64,000 bases of DNA, taken from positions 5,642,001 to 5,706,000 of the forward strand of contig OW818685.1 of assembly GCA_942493245.1 (NCBI GenBank), in the 5' to 3' direction. Of this stretch, positions 34,035 through 43,542 are shown piece by piece (within the stretch, counting starts at the first letter, position 1; the number at the start of each line of letters is the position of its first letter). Both the position numbers and the translations under genes were made by a program. A model generated the notes under the pieces. It did no database searches, was not told where the DNA came from, and saw only the letters and a list, made by a program, of their open reading frames with translations. This DNA is from DAOPYU01 sp942493245. GTDB taxonomy: Bacteria > Sumerlaeota > Sumerlaeia > UBA8349.

Positions 34035-35261
34035 TCACGCCTGTGGGAGCGAACGGTCGTCTTCGGCCACCTGAAAAAGGGGGCATTCTCGGAATCCGAA
34101 AGACCGCGCGATCAATACGATCGGAAAAGACTGGGTGCTGGTGTTGTACTCGGTCACCGCCTCGCAGTAGATCTTCCGCCCGTGGGCGATTTTCTCCTCG
34201 AGCGCACTTAACTCGCGCATCAGTTTTTCGACGACAGGCTGCGCCTTCAGGTCGGGGTACGCCTCGACGGTTGCCTGCATTTTCTCGATCGCGCCGATCA
34301 AAGGCGCTTCGACCTGAATCTTCTCAGAGACGTTCCCCTGCACGGCCTGACCGCGCAGATCGGTCAGACGTTCCAGGAGCGAGCGTTCGTGGCTCAGGTA
34401 CCCCTTGACACTCTCGACCAGGTTCGGGATCAGATCGTAGCGCATTTTCAGGTCAATGTCTATGTGCCGCCAGGCGTTCTCGACCCGCATGCGATACACC
34501 ACGAGCGAATTGTAGGTGTACAGACACCAGACGAGGAAGAGGCAGAACGACGACAGGCTGACACCGAGGATAACAGCCGGGAGGCTGAACTCGCCGAACG
34601 GAGGGGCGGACGGAATCTGGAGCGAATGGAACAGAAACGACAGACTCAAACCGCTCCCCAGCCAGAACAGGGCATACCCGACGCCACGCGACACTTTCTC
34701 GCCCCGCTCGAGCTGCCGCACACACTCGGCGCGTTCCAGGGGCGACACCGCCAGGGGGATGTTTCCATACGGTTCGAGCCGTTCGCGCCCCTCCGACACG
34801 CTGCCGATCACGCTGACCTCGCTCACCGCCGGTATATAACTGACCACGTGGCGCCAGGAGCCCATCTGGTTGGTCTCGCTCACGGGAAAGAGGTACTCGG
34901 CCTGGTTTCCATCCACGAGGATCGAGAGATCCTCCTGCCAGAGATGAAACGGCGTCGCCTCGGCCCGATGCTCACGGGTTACCCAGGTGTAATGGGTTCC
35001 CTTCTTTGTTCGCCGCGCCACCCGTTCCTCCAGTCTGTAGTCGTAGTGGATACAGGCGTACCCGAAATGCGGTGAAACGACCGGCTGTGGGCAATCCACC
35101 CGCCCGCGCACCCACACGTCGTCGCGCACGTTGACGAGCGAGAGAGGAAGCGGCGAAGCGCGCTCGAGCACGTAATTCTTGCGGTCGGCCTGCCGCGCCG
35201 AGACCAGTAAGGCCACCCCCACCAGCGCGAAAATCAATCCGACAATGATCGGGACGAGCAT
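34035..35261 (-). CDS. LemA family protein fused to a GIDE (E3 ligase-like) domain
   Basis: A 408-residue membrane protein. Residues 2-21 are a transmembrane helix, then about 25-170 match the bacterial GIDE domain (YVLERASPLPLSLV, VWVRGRVDCPQP, YACIHYDYRLEER), related to the membrane-embedded part of eukaryotic MULAN/GIDE. Two more hydrophobic segments lie at about 185-225. The C-terminus is LemA (YTYNSLVVYRMRVENAWRHI, then DIDLKMRYDLIPNLVESVKGY). There is no RING finger, so it cannot be a ubiquitin ligase as such. ATG 35261 has an AAGGAG box. It probably works in envelope stress or membrane remodelling. Confidence 0.82.
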   Translation of the reverse strand: MLVPIIVGLIFALVGVALLVSARQADRKNYVLERASPLPLSLVNVRDDVWVRGRVDCPQPVVSPHFGYACIHYDYRLEERVARRTKKGTHYTWVTREHRAEATPFHLWQEDLSILVDGNQAEYLFPVSETNQMGSWRHVVSYIPAVSEVSVIGSVSEGRERLEPYGNIPLAVSPLERAECVRQLERGEKVSRGVGYALFWLGSGLSLSFLFHSLQIPSAPPFGEFSLPAVILGVSLSSFCLFLVWCLYTYNSLVVYRMRVENAWRHIDIDLKMRYDLIPNLVESVKGYLSHERSLLERLTDLRGQAVQGNVSEKIQVEAPLIGAIEKMQATVEAYPDLKAQPVVEKLMRELSALEEKIAHGRKIYCEAVTEYNTSTQSFPIVLIARSFGFRECPLFQVAEDDRSLPQA

Positions 35262-35423
35262 GGGGAAAGACTCCTTCGAGACAGATAAGGACTTCTTTTC
35301 TGGACCGGGTTTACACCCGTTCAGGACGACTTCCGAGACCGAGCGTCTTGCCACCCGAATTCAGACCGGAATCAGGGTAAAAAAACGTCCGGACGTTTGT
35401 ATCTTGGGGAGATACAAGGCGCT

Positions 35424-36749
35424 TCAATCCCGCTTGGGGTCGTATTCCCGCAGGGAAATCTTGTCGGCCAGTTTTGGTTTGTAGAAGACGCGATTCGTCA
35501 TTTCGGATCGCACTTCATAGATGACCTTGTCACTCACCAGGATCACGCCGGGATAGACCGAGCCACGCACGACGACCTTGGCGCGTAGCAAGCCCTCGTT
35601 CTGCCGGAGCAACTCTTCCATTTCCTGACGAATCGCCTCCTGGCGATGGGTATTGTCCACTCGCGCAAATTCGGTTTCCAGTTGCCGCAGGTGCCGGCTC
35701 ATTTCCGGGCGCAGGCCGAACTCGATGGTTGTCTCGATCGGCAGGCGGGGATTGCCGACCGAGTGGGCTTCCACCCCCTGGTTGGCGATGATGTGCCCTC
35801 CCACGAGCGCTCGGCCCATCGCCTTGAGAAAGATCTTGCCCGCCGCGTGCGCCTGACAATTGATCATGGCGCCGCGCACGTAGATGTTGCCCCCCGCCTT
35901 GATCACCGCGTTTTCGGCAAACGCGAACGACACGTCGCCCGCCGCCTCGACCGTGACCCCGTCCTTGCCGTAGAGGCCCCCTTCGATGACGATATCGCCC
36001 GCCGCCTTCAGATCGGCTCGATCCACCGCCTGAGCGATCCGAATCGAGCCGCCCGCCTCGATCTTGAAGGTCTCTTTTACCGTTCCGAACACCACCACGT
36101 CGCCCGCAAAATCCACGTTGCCGCTCTTGAAATCCAAGTCGCCCTGGATGGTCTGAACCGCGTCCACGGAAATGCGGTTGCCGACTTCTTTGGCCGAACC
36201 GTTGATCTTCGAGAACGCTCGCAGTCCGTCGGCTGAGAGCATCACGTTCTTGCCTGCCAGAAGACGCGCCGCCTTGCCCCGCTGCGCCCGGATCGGGTGG
36301 CCCAGCACGTTGCGGCCATCGAGCGCCGCCGAAGGGGGAACCAATTCCGCCAGCACGTCGCCTTCATAGACATTGTTGATTTCATTCCGTTCGTGGAAGT
36401 TGACCTTGAGACTTTCGTCCTCCTGCCACACCTTTTCGGCAATCCGAGGTTCAAAGAGGTACTTGATGTAACCGTCGTGTCCGTTTTCGGGACTCAGACC
36501 ACGCGCTACACAAAAGCGCTTGCCCATGCGCACCTGGGGCAGGGTCCGCTCCAGGCCTTCTGCGTCCACGTTCAGAACACCCACCCGCTGGATCGCGGCG
36601 ACCAGGTCGGCCGCAGCGACCTCGGGTGGGGGCAAACCGGACGGATCGGCTCGTTCGAGAATCGCCACCAGGCACTCGTCGTCCAGCCGGAGCACGTAAG
36701 AGAAACCGGGCAGTTCCAGTTTCTTTGGAAGAATTACATCCACAATCAA
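35424..36749 (-). CDS. FapA family protein (DUF342)
   Basis: A 441-residue cytosolic protein. It has the DUF342 right-handed beta-helix of short repeats rich in G-D-I/V (DAVQTIQGDLDFKSGNVDFAG, DVVVFGTVKETFKIEAGG, DRADLKAAGDIVIEGG and so on). An N-terminal flap domain (GLSPENGHDGYIKYLFEP) and a C-terminal coiled coil (SRHLRQLETEFARV onward) complete the family layout. FapA homologs localise to cell poles and affect flagella, spores or polysaccharide export, but the biochemical role is not known. Its stop is 162 bp from the LemA-GIDE start on the same strand. Confidence 0.88.
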   Translation of the reverse strand: MIVDVILPKKLELPGFSYVLRLDDECLVAILERADPSGLPPPEVAAADLVAAIQRVGVLNVDAEGLERTLPQVRMGKRFCVARGLSPENGHDGYIKYLFEPRIAEKVWQEDESLKVNFHERNEINNVYEGDVLAELVPPSAALDGRNVLGHPIRAQRGKAARLLAGKNVMLSADGLRAFSKINGSAKEVGNRISVDAVQTIQGDLDFKSGNVDFAGDVVVFGTVKETFKIEAGGSIRIAQAVDRADLKAAGDIVIEGGLYGKDGVTVEAAGDVSFAFAENAVIKAGGNIYVRGAMINCQAHAAGKIFLKAMGRALVGGHIIANQGVEAHSVGNPRLPIETTIEFGLRPEMSRHLRQLETEFARVDNTHRQEAIRQEMEELLRQNEGLLRAKVVVRGSVYPGVILVSDKVIYEVRSEMTNRVFYKPKLADKISLREYDPKRD

Positions 36750-37388
36750 GCCCTCTCATCGAACGCCGGTTTGGAATCCGGCAAACAATCCGTTGGGCGC
36801 CACCCGGAAATCCATTTCCACTCAGCCAGTCATTTTAAAGCAATCCGCACAAAAAGGCAACTTTAACAAGCAGAAGCGCCCTGGCTGACCGAATTGGCAG
36901 GATATGCTGACCTGTCCCCGGACAGATTCGACCGGTCCTGGATCTCCTCGTTGGCTGGCCGAGAGGCAGGAGAATCAAAAGTTTCGATATTAAGGAATGG
37001 AATCCTGCTTATTGCCCGGTCAGGGGCCAAGGTCAGGTGCTGCGCAGGCGACAAGCCTGCGGGGGGTGGAGCAAAGCGGAACCCCCCGGAAAGAGAGTTG
37101 TCTCCTTGTGCGCTCCGGAGGGACGCAGGGCGTTGCATGTAAACCGCATTTGAACGCCTATCGTCCGGTTTTTCTTTCAGGCGGGCGGGACGCCCTCCCT
37201 CCCGGAAAGGCTATTTCCCAAGGGAGGAATGGCCTCCCCGAGAACGCCGATCCCCTGATCGGCGCAAAGGAAATCTCACCCCAAAGGGGAGCGAGTCAAA
37301 CCTCTTTTTGCCCCATAACGCAAGAATAAAGGACTCGTTTTCCGTCCCCAACTACGGTTTATGGAAGAAGATCGGTTGAAGACAGGAC
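36750..37388. other. Intergenic region with REP-like hairpins, 640 bp
   Basis: No gene is supported. 37040-37090 holds a GGGGGTGGAGCAAAGCGGAA hairpin with CCCCCC on the other side, a relative of the REP family at 15886. 37170-37193 holds TTTCTTTCAGGCGGGCG, also at 39685-39701. A CTGTCCCCGGACAG dyad is at about 36912-36925. Confidence 0.5.
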
Positions 37389-38750
37389 TTACCGCTGCTC
37401 CAGCCACACGGTTTCGTGAGCGTCTTCCAATTGGGCATCGGCCCATTGGAGGCCCTGCAGCACGCAGTGGTCCATGTTGCCGATCTCGTAAAGCCACGCG
37501 CCCATGCGTCCGCGCGAATGAATTCCACGCGGTTCGAGCCAGGCGTGCAGGTCCGCCAGAATTGCGTCGCGGTCGAGTGTGGGCACGGGGTAGGAGTACG
37601 GCGCGTCTATCAGGTGGGTCGAGACGATCGCGCTGCGCTCGCCGGGCACAAAGAGCGAGGCTGCTTCCAACCCGCGGAGCGTATTTTCCACGATGCGGGA
37701 AAGATCGTGGGGGAAGATGTCGGAGTAGGAAATGTCGCACATCAGGGAGTAGAATTGTTCGCCCGGCGCGTTGAAGGGGGAGTAGTTCGACAGGTAGGTG
37801 ACGCGGTAAAAGGGCGCCGGTTCCTCGGGGCAGTAGATCCAGCACTTTTCGGACGGACAGGGGCCGCGCAGACCAATCCCCAGGATGAGGCTGTTGGCGC
37901 GGCGCAACTGGCTGGCGCGATGAATCAGGTCGCGCGGCGCACCCAACACAATACGCATCAACTGGCTGATCGGCAGGGTACTCAGCAGCGCATCATACGA
38001 CTCGACCTGACCGTTGGCGTAGCGCACGACACGCCGCTCGGGGTCAATCGCCACGGCCTCGTGGCTGAGCGCGACCCGTTCGCCCAACCGACGGGCGGCC
38101 TCCTGAAAAACGCCCCCCGTGCCCCCGTGGCGCGGGAACTGAAACGTGTTGTTCGGTCCCCACGACACGTCGTCGCGGTCGAGGCGGATGTTCTCGCGGA
38201 TGCGGTCGAGGTTGACGGGACTGACGCGATCGGCCACCCAGCCGGTGGACATCCGGTCGAGCGGACAAGCCCAGCGCTTCCGGTTGTCCGGCTCGATGAA
38301 CAGGCGCGTGATGCCCGGTCCCAACCGGCTGAGATTCCAGGCGAGAAAGTTGGAGGTATCCGGTTCGCGCCCGGCCACCCGTTTGAGGCCGTCGAGACAT
38401 TCCTGACGCAGGGCCGGCGGGAGGCGATGGATGTTGTTCTGAAACGGATAGGGGATCCACGCGCCGGCCAGGCGAATGTAGCTGCGCCGCTCGTGGCGGA
38501 AGACATCGCCTTCGGTCATTTCGTCGAAGAAGCGGTCGAACTCGGGGTAGTGGGAAAAGACGACATGACCGCCAATGTCCCATGTGAAACCCTGTGCGTC
38601 GAGGAAGCTGGCCGAGAGGCCCCCGGCATACGCGTTGCGCTCGCGGATTGCCCAGTTGGCATGGCCCCGTTGCGCCAGACGCCACCCGGCGCCCAGTCCT
38701 GTCGGGCCGGCTCCGAGAATCAGGAGTTTCTTCTGCGCGGGGGGAGTCAT
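37389..38750 (-). CDS. FAD-dependent amine-oxidase/UDP-galactopyranose-mutase-like protein
   Basis: A 453-residue flavoprotein. The dinucleotide-binding start is LLILGAGPTGLGAGWRLAQ, followed by E-R-N (ribose binding), then GGLSASF and TWDIGGHVVFSH. Such proteins act as protoporphyrinogen oxidase-like or UDP-Gal mutase-like enzymes; many sit in polysaccharide clusters. The reaction is not known. ATG 38750 is chosen because it overlaps the surE stop (ATGA) and starts the Rossmann fold; the open frame extends 39 codons upstream inside surE. Last gene of the zapB-zapA-recA-surE operon. Confidence 0.82.
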   Translation of the reverse strand: MTPPAQKKLLILGAGPTGLGAGWRLAQRGHANWAIRERNAYAGGLSASFLDAQGFTWDIGGHVVFSHYPEFDRFFDEMTEGDVFRHERRSYIRLAGAWIPYPFQNNIHRLPPALRQECLDGLKRVAGREPDTSNFLAWNLSRLGPGITRLFIEPDNRKRWACPLDRMSTGWVADRVSPVNLDRIRENIRLDRDDVSWGPNNTFQFPRHGGTGGVFQEAARRLGERVALSHEAVAIDPERRVVRYANGQVESYDALLSTLPISQLMRIVLGAPRDLIHRASQLRRANSLILGIGLRGPCPSEKCWIYCPEEPAPFYRVTYLSNYSPFNAPGEQFYSLMCDISYSDIFPHDLSRIVENTLRGLEAASLFVPGERSAIVSTHLIDAPYSYPVPTLDRDAILADLHAWLEPRGIHSRGRMGAWLYEIGNMDHCVLQGLQWADAQLEDAHETVWLEQR

Positions 38751-39577
38751 TTCGGACCGTTCTGGTTCGATTCCGAAGCGGGGTTCATTCCAGGCAACCA
38801 CTGAGTCAGGTCTTGCCGGAAAGCGTGGTGGGTGAGGTCGAATTGCAGGGGAGTCACGGAGATACAACCCGCTTCGACCACCACGTCGTCCGCGTCCTGG
38901 GGACGCGAATCGCCCCGCAGGACCGAATCGCCCACGTTGCGGAAGACCGAAGTGGCCTCGTCGCCGGTCAACAATTCGAAACGATCCAGAAACAGGGTGC
39001 GCCCCTGCTTCGAGACGGTCACGCCGAGAATCTCCTCGGGCGGCAGGTTGGGTGTGTTGATATTGAGCAACGTGCCGAGAGGCAACCCGTGGCGCAACAC
39101 CTCGGGAACCAAGAGCCGGAGATAAGCGGCGGCGGCCGCAAAGTTGGGCAAGGCCGGGTACTTGGCCGGATGCAACTGAACGGAGACGGCGATCGCCGGA
39201 ATCCCGAACATGGCCGCCTCGCGCGCGGCGGAGGCCGTGCCCGAGTAGAGGATGTTGTTGCCCAGGTTTGCGCCGGGGTTGATGCCGGAGATCACCAGAT
39301 CGGGTTTTCGGTCGAGCAGCCGCGCCACGGCCAGTTTGACACAGTCGGCGGGCATGGCGTCGAGCGCGTACCCCCAGGGGCGTCCGGCGTCGTCGAACAC
39401 GCGGGTGCAGAGCAGTTCCTGGTACACGGAAATAGCGTGGCTGACGGCGCTGCGCTGGCGGGCCGGGGCGACGACCTCAATGTGGCCCAAGTGAGCCACC
39501 GCGTCGTACAACGCGCGCAAGCCGGGAGCGTCAATCCCGTCGTCGTTGGTCAGAAGAATCAAAGGCTGGTCGGTCAT
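38747..39577 (-). CDS. surE: 5'/3'-nucleotidase SurE
   Basis: A 276-residue metal-dependent nucleotidase. Signature residues: LLTNDDGIDAPG (D-D), APARQRSAVSHAIS, SGINPGANLGNNILYSGTASAA. The substrate range of SurE includes 5'/3' nucleotides and short polyphosphate. A longer C-terminus (about 20 extra residues) than usual overlaps the FAD gene by 4 bases. The gap to recA (180 bp) holds a copy of the TTTCTTTCAGGCGGGCG repeat at 39685. Confidence 0.93.
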   Translation of the reverse strand: MTDQPLILLTNDDGIDAPGLRALYDAVAHLGHIEVVAPARQRSAVSHAISVYQELLCTRVFDDAGRPWGYALDAMPADCVKLAVARLLDRKPDLVISGINPGANLGNNILYSGTASAAREAAMFGIPAIAVSVQLHPAKYPALPNFAAAAAYLRLLVPEVLRHGLPLGTLLNINTPNLPPEEILGVTVSKQGRTLFLDRFELLTGDEATSVFRNVGDSVLRGDSRPQDADDVVVEAGCISVTPLQFDLTHHAFRQDLTQWLPGMNPASESNQNGPK

Positions 39578-39684
39578 GAGTACATTTCATCTTGTGACTG
39601 GATAAGGCTGAAGCGGATTGGGGCAGGTTCCAACCCGCCCTCTCACCGCCCAAGAGAAAGGAAACCCCATCCGATAAGGGGGCC

Positions 39685-39710
39685 TTTCTTTCAGGCGGGC
39701 GAGGACGCCC
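39685..39710. repeat. Short dispersed repeat in the recA-surE gap
   Basis: TTTCTTTCAGGCGGGCG, followed by GACGCCC. The same motif lies at 37170-37193. The two could be arms of a small REP; each forms a short GGCG/CGCC hairpin. Confidence 0.4.
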
Positions 39711-39757
39711 ACCCTCATAAAAAGAGAAATCGAAAACGTCGATCGCGGTTCCTCGCG

Positions 39758-40822
39758 TTATTCCCCCGCTGCCGGTTCCGTCGGTTCTGCCGCCGGGTCG
39801 CTGAGGAGTTTGGCGCGCAGCTGGGTGTCGAGGATTTTCATGACCTCGGAGTGCTCGCGCAGGAACTCCTTGCTGCTCTCGCGTCCCTGGCCGAGGCGCT
39901 CGCCGTCCATGGAGTACCACGCGCCGGACTTCTGCACCAGGCCGTTCTCAACCGCCAGGTCGAGCAGGTCGCCTTCGGCCGAGATGCCCTGACCGAACAT
40001 GATGTCGAACTCGGTTTCCCGGAAGGGCGGGGCCACCTTGTTCTTGACGACCTTGGCGCGCACCCGGTTGCCGGTGGCGTTGACTGCGTCCTTGATTCCG
40101 CCGATGCGGCGGACATCCACGCGGATCGAGGCGTAGAACTTCAGGGCGCGACCGCCCGTGGTCGTTTCGTTGCTGCCGTACATGACCCCGATTTTCTCGC
40201 GCATCTGGTTGATGAAGATCATCGTGGCGTTCGAGCGCGAGATGGCGGCGGTGAGTTTCCGCATGGCTTGTGACATGAGGCGCGCCTGCAAACCGGGGAG
40301 CGAATCGCCCATTTCGCCTTCGATTTCCGCCTTCGGCACGAGGGCCGCCACACTGTCTATCACGACAATGTCCACGGCGTTGCTGTTGATGAGCACTTCG
40401 GCGATGCTCAGCGCCTGCTCGCCCGAATCGGGTTGCGAGATCAGGAGTTCGTCGAGGTTCACGCCCAGATTGCGCGTGTAGGTGGGGTCCATGGCGTGTT
40501 CGGCGTCAATGAAGGCGGCCACGCCTCCCATGCGCTGGGCGCTGGCGACGGCGTGGAGGGCCAGGGTGGTCTTACCGGACGATTCCGGACCGTAGATCTC
40601 GACGATGCGCCCGCGCGGGTACCCGCCGATGCCCAGGGCTATATCGAGCGAAAGCGCGCCCGAGGGGATGGCCGGAATCCGGATGTGTGCGCGTTCGGAG
40701 AAACGCATGATCGAGCCTTTGCCAAAGTCTCGCTCGATGCGGTCCATGGCGAGTTCGAGGGCTTTCTGGCGCTCGCGGGATGAGTCGTCAATCGCGTCGG
40801 TCTTGGGTTTGGTCTTGGCCAT
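39758..40822 (-). CDS. recA: Recombinase A
   Basis: Strand-exchange and SOS co-protease. Walker A is GPESSGKT (residues 78-85), Walker B is IVVIDSVAAL, and the LexA/coprotease and L2 loop region FINQMREKIGVMYGSNETTTGG is intact. At 354 residues with an acidic/Pro-rich tail it is normal. The gene follows the zapA fusion after 12 bases and so is probably co-transcribed with cell-division genes. No LexA-type box was seen upstream of it; an SOS promoter may lie inside the zapA gene. Confidence 0.98.
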   Translation of the reverse strand: MAKTKPKTDAIDDSSRERQKALELAMDRIERDFGKGSIMRFSERAHIRIPAIPSGALSLDIALGIGGYPRGRIVEIYGPESSGKTTLALHAVASAQRMGGVAAFIDAEHAMDPTYTRNLGVNLDELLISQPDSGEQALSIAEVLINSNAVDIVVIDSVAALVPKAEIEGEMGDSLPGLQARLMSQAMRKLTAAISRSNATMIFINQMREKIGVMYGSNETTTGGRALKFYASIRVDVRRIGGIKDAVNATGNRVRAKVVKNKVAPPFRETEFDIMFGQGISAEGDLLDLAVENGLVQKSGAWYSMDGERLGQGRESSKEFLREHSEVMKILDTQLRAKLLSDPAAEPTEPAAGE

Positions 40823-40834
40823 GGGGGTCTCCTC

Positions 40835-42904
40835 TTAGGGGTTCGATTTGGGATCGGGTTTCTTGAGCCGCTCATCCAGATAGGGGAAGAGCGAGGGTTG
40901 AACATCGTCGGTGACGTTCCGGGGCTTTTTCTCCGTCACATCGTGGAAGATCGGGGGTTTGGCGGGTGTCTTCTTGTCGGGATTGCCGAACAGGAAGTTT
41001 CGCGTCTCGAACGGCTTGGCCTGCGGGGAAGTTGCTCCGCCCATCCAGGGTTTGGCGCCAATGGTTTTGAATTCCGGACTGCCCGACGGGCGCACCCGGG
41101 TGTCCTGAGCCTTGGCCAGAGGGGGCACGGTGTCGCGACTGCGACCGGGCGATTCGAAGAGGCGGGTGGTTTCGGGTGGACGAGTTGCCGGGTTCAGGGG
41201 CCGGACCGTCTGCGCATGGGGGTGTTTATCCCAGTTGGCAGAGGACGGCTGGGAAACCGGCGCCGCCGGGTGAGTCCTCAAAGGATTGGGCCGGATCTGC
41301 GGTTGCTGCGGCGGCTGGGGTTGAGGAGGCCGATGGAATTCAAAGGGCTTGACCTCCGGAATCGGAGAAGCCGACGGGGACGCTGGCGATACGGAAGCGT
41401 GCCGGTCGAAGGGTTCCATCATCGGGGCCGCAGGTTTCGGTTCGTCCATCTGGAACGATTCGACATCGGGCCAACCGGCTTCAACCGTGGGCAGGTGGTT
41501 CGGGGCGCTCGGGAAACCGAACAGAGGGCCGTCCGAGTTGCCGGACTCCGGGGTGGAGTCCAACTCGAAAGGCTCGTCCACCTGAATCCCGAACTCGACA
41601 TCAGCCAGGTCCATTTCGATGTCGGGCAGGCGCATTTCCATCTCCGCCAGGTCGGCCTCCGAGGAGTCGAGCGCCTCGGGCGAGACGGCAACAGGTTCTT
41701 CTGGAGACGGAGAAAGGGTCGCGGCGGGTCGCGGCGCGCCCCAGAGATCCTGCACGCTGGGAGGCGTGAAAGACGGGGTGGCGGGAAGATCCCGGACTTC
41801 GGGTTCCATCCGGGGGGCGGCCTCAACAACCGGGGGTTCCCAGGGTTCAGCAGTCTCTTCAAAAACGGCCACTTCGGGAACGGTATCCGACGGAGCAGGA
41901 GCAACTTCCTCCGCCTGGGGCGTCGGAAGATCTATGTCCTCAAATCTATCCCGAGAAGAGGGGAGTTCCTCCAGCGGAGCCTCACCCTGTTCTGGCGCGG
42001 GTTCCTCAAAAACATCCTGAGCGAACGGGCCAGACGGTTCCAACTCCGGCTCCACAATCGTTTCGACAGCCGGAACGGCGGGTTCGGACGTTTCCAGAAC
42101 CGGAACCTCCGGCTCGATCGGTTCCGGCTCGGCCATCACCGGTTCCTCGAAGAAAGAAGGAGGCATTGCCACGGGGACCGGTTCCGGCTCGTCAGGCTCC
42201 ACTGTTTCCGTCAGGAACGGTTCGGGAGCCACGGCTTCGCTTTCCGGGGTCTCCGGTTGTTGAACCGGCGACTCGGAGATCAACGCAGCGGATGGTTCCT
42301 CGAAGGAAGGGGCCGCGGAAACGACTTTCGGTTCCGCGAACGCGGACAATTCAAAGGCCACTGCTTCTGAGGGGACCGGTGTCGCCATTTCCTCCGCAGG
42401 AGAAGCCTCCGGGGGCGGTTCGGGTACAGGTTCCGAATCCTCGACTTCGAGGATCTCGGGTTGTGGCGCAAGGATTTCTTCGTCCGAGGGGGGTGTTTCC
42501 CGCTCCTGGACTGTTTCGACCGGAAGCGCGGCGGAGGGCCATTCCGTCTCGGGCACCGCTTCTTCGGCGGTTTCCCTGTCAATCCGTTCGATCAGGCGGT
42601 CCGCCGTGTCGCAGGCGTTTTGGAGGGTCTGCTCGACCTGGGCCAACTGCTGCTGCGTCTCGGTGAAGGCGCGAGCCTGACCTTCGATTTCATCGAGTTC
42701 ATAGCCGATCTGGTACGCGGCCATGAGGATGGAGCGCAGTTCACTGGCGGCGCGCTCGCGCTGGCTCTGGATCTGGGCGTCCACGGCCTCTGCGACCCGG
42801 CGGATACGCTCATGTTCCTCGGGCGCGGCCAGCAGTTGGAACCGCTGGCCGTAAATCGTGAAGGAGATCGTCGTGGCCGGTATCTTGCCGGATGAGGGGT
42901 TCAT
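40835..42904 (-). CDS. ZapA-domain protein with a giant disordered C-terminal extension
   Basis: A 689-residue protein. Residues 10-100 match ZapA (TISFTIYGQRFQLLAAPEEHERIRRVAEAVDAQI), the FtsZ-ring-associated protein that tetramerises through the following coiled coil. The normal length is about 100 residues. Residues about 120-460 are an acidic Pro/Glu repeat region (many E-P, P-V and E-T-V runs), then about 460-640 is Pro/Gln/Arg-rich, and the end is Lys/Pro-rich (KPDPKSNP). It is low complexity, but the frame is open. It lies between a ZapB-like coiled coil (20 bp upstream) and recA (12 bp downstream). The extension may link the Z ring to membrane or wall factors. Confidence 0.8.
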   Translation of the reverse strand: MNPSSGKIPATTISFTIYGQRFQLLAAPEEHERIRRVAEAVDAQIQSQRERAASELRSILMAAYQIGYELDEIEGQARAFTETQQQLAQVEQTLQNACDTADRLIERIDRETAEEAVPETEWPSAALPVETVQERETPPSDEEILAPQPEILEVEDSEPVPEPPPEASPAEEMATPVPSEAVAFELSAFAEPKVVSAAPSFEEPSAALISESPVQQPETPESEAVAPEPFLTETVEPDEPEPVPVAMPPSFFEEPVMAEPEPIEPEVPVLETSEPAVPAVETIVEPELEPSGPFAQDVFEEPAPEQGEAPLEELPSSRDRFEDIDLPTPQAEEVAPAPSDTVPEVAVFEETAEPWEPPVVEAAPRMEPEVRDLPATPSFTPPSVQDLWGAPRPAATLSPSPEEPVAVSPEALDSSEADLAEMEMRLPDIEMDLADVEFGIQVDEPFELDSTPESGNSDGPLFGFPSAPNHLPTVEAGWPDVESFQMDEPKPAAPMMEPFDRHASVSPASPSASPIPEVKPFEFHRPPQPQPPQQPQIRPNPLRTHPAAPVSQPSSANWDKHPHAQTVRPLNPATRPPETTRLFESPGRSRDTVPPLAKAQDTRVRPSGSPEFKTIGAKPWMGGATSPQAKPFETRNFLFGNPDKKTPAKPPIFHDVTEKKPRNVTDDVQPSLFPYLDERLKKPDPKSNP

Positions 42905-42924
42905 GGCGCTCGGTCGCGGGTGGC

Positions 42925-43218
42925 TCAGACGGTTTCGTCCGTCTGTTCCAGGGCGTCAATTCTCTCGATAATCACGCGCAGGCGCTCGCGCACTTCCTGC
43001 TCTTTCGAGGCGTTGTCCTGAAGGTCGCGTTCCAGACCCTGGATGCGCTCTTCGTACTGGGCTTTTTCCGCCTGAAGAATCTGAATCTGCTCGGTGGTGT
43101 TCTGCGTGGCGGCGGTCAGTTCGGCGCGCAAACCGGCATTGGCCCCCCGCAGGCGTTTCACTTCGTCGAGCAGGGTGGTGATCTTGGTCTCCAGGAGACC
43201 GAATTTTTCATCTAACAT
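42925..43218 (-). CDS. Small coiled-coil protein, ZapB-like
   Basis: A 97-residue protein that is almost wholly coiled coil: heptads from LLETKITTLLDEVKRLRGAN through QILQAEKAQYEERIQGLERDL to IIERIDALE. It has no other domain. Size, fold and place before zapA suggest it is the ZapB partner; ZapB in gamma-proteobacteria binds ZapA and bundles. The assignment rests on context and coiled-coil character, not on strong sequence identity. A promoter is at 43315-43343. Confidence 0.65.
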   Translation of the reverse strand: MLDEKFGLLETKITTLLDEVKRLRGANAGLRAELTAATQNTTEQIQILQAEKAQYEERIQGLERDLQDNASKEQEVRERLRVIIERIDALEQTDETV

Positions 43219-43314
43219 CTTGTATGTGAGCCTCCCGTGGGCTTTTCAAATGGGTATCCAGAAGGGCAAAAACAAGACCCGCCTGGCCGTGCCAGAGTCC
43301 CGGATATGGCCACC

Positions 43315-43343
43315 ACTCTAACCGCCCCCGAGACGAAAGACAA
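43315..43343 (-). promoter_or_regulatory. Candidate sigma70 promoter of the zapB-zapA-recA operon
   Basis: On the minus strand TTGTCT (43338-43343), a 17-base spacer and TAGAGT (43315-43320). The leader is about 90 bases. The rest of 43344-43542 shows no gene. Confidence 0.45.
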
Positions 43344-43542
43344 GGGGAAAGACGCGCTGGAAGAAGGGTGTTTTTCCTAGTCAGAACCAGTTTGTTCGAG
43401 GTCTGATACAAAAGTACCGGGAACTGGTGAGAAACAAACATGGCCTACATATTAGGTTGGGTAAAGCATTGAAAAAAATTGCGTTAGAATAAAGAGAGGG
43501 ATATAACTGAATCGACGAGAAAAATTGGAAGGAGAGAAGCCA

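Noticed and set aside
34035..35261. True ubiquitin E3 ligase
   Set aside because: No RING domain is present; only the GIDE domain is shared.
40898..42370. 490-residue plus-strand ORF across the zapA fusion
   Set aside because: Arg/Gly/Phe-rich shadow of the Pro/Glu-rich reverse strand; no start signal and no family.
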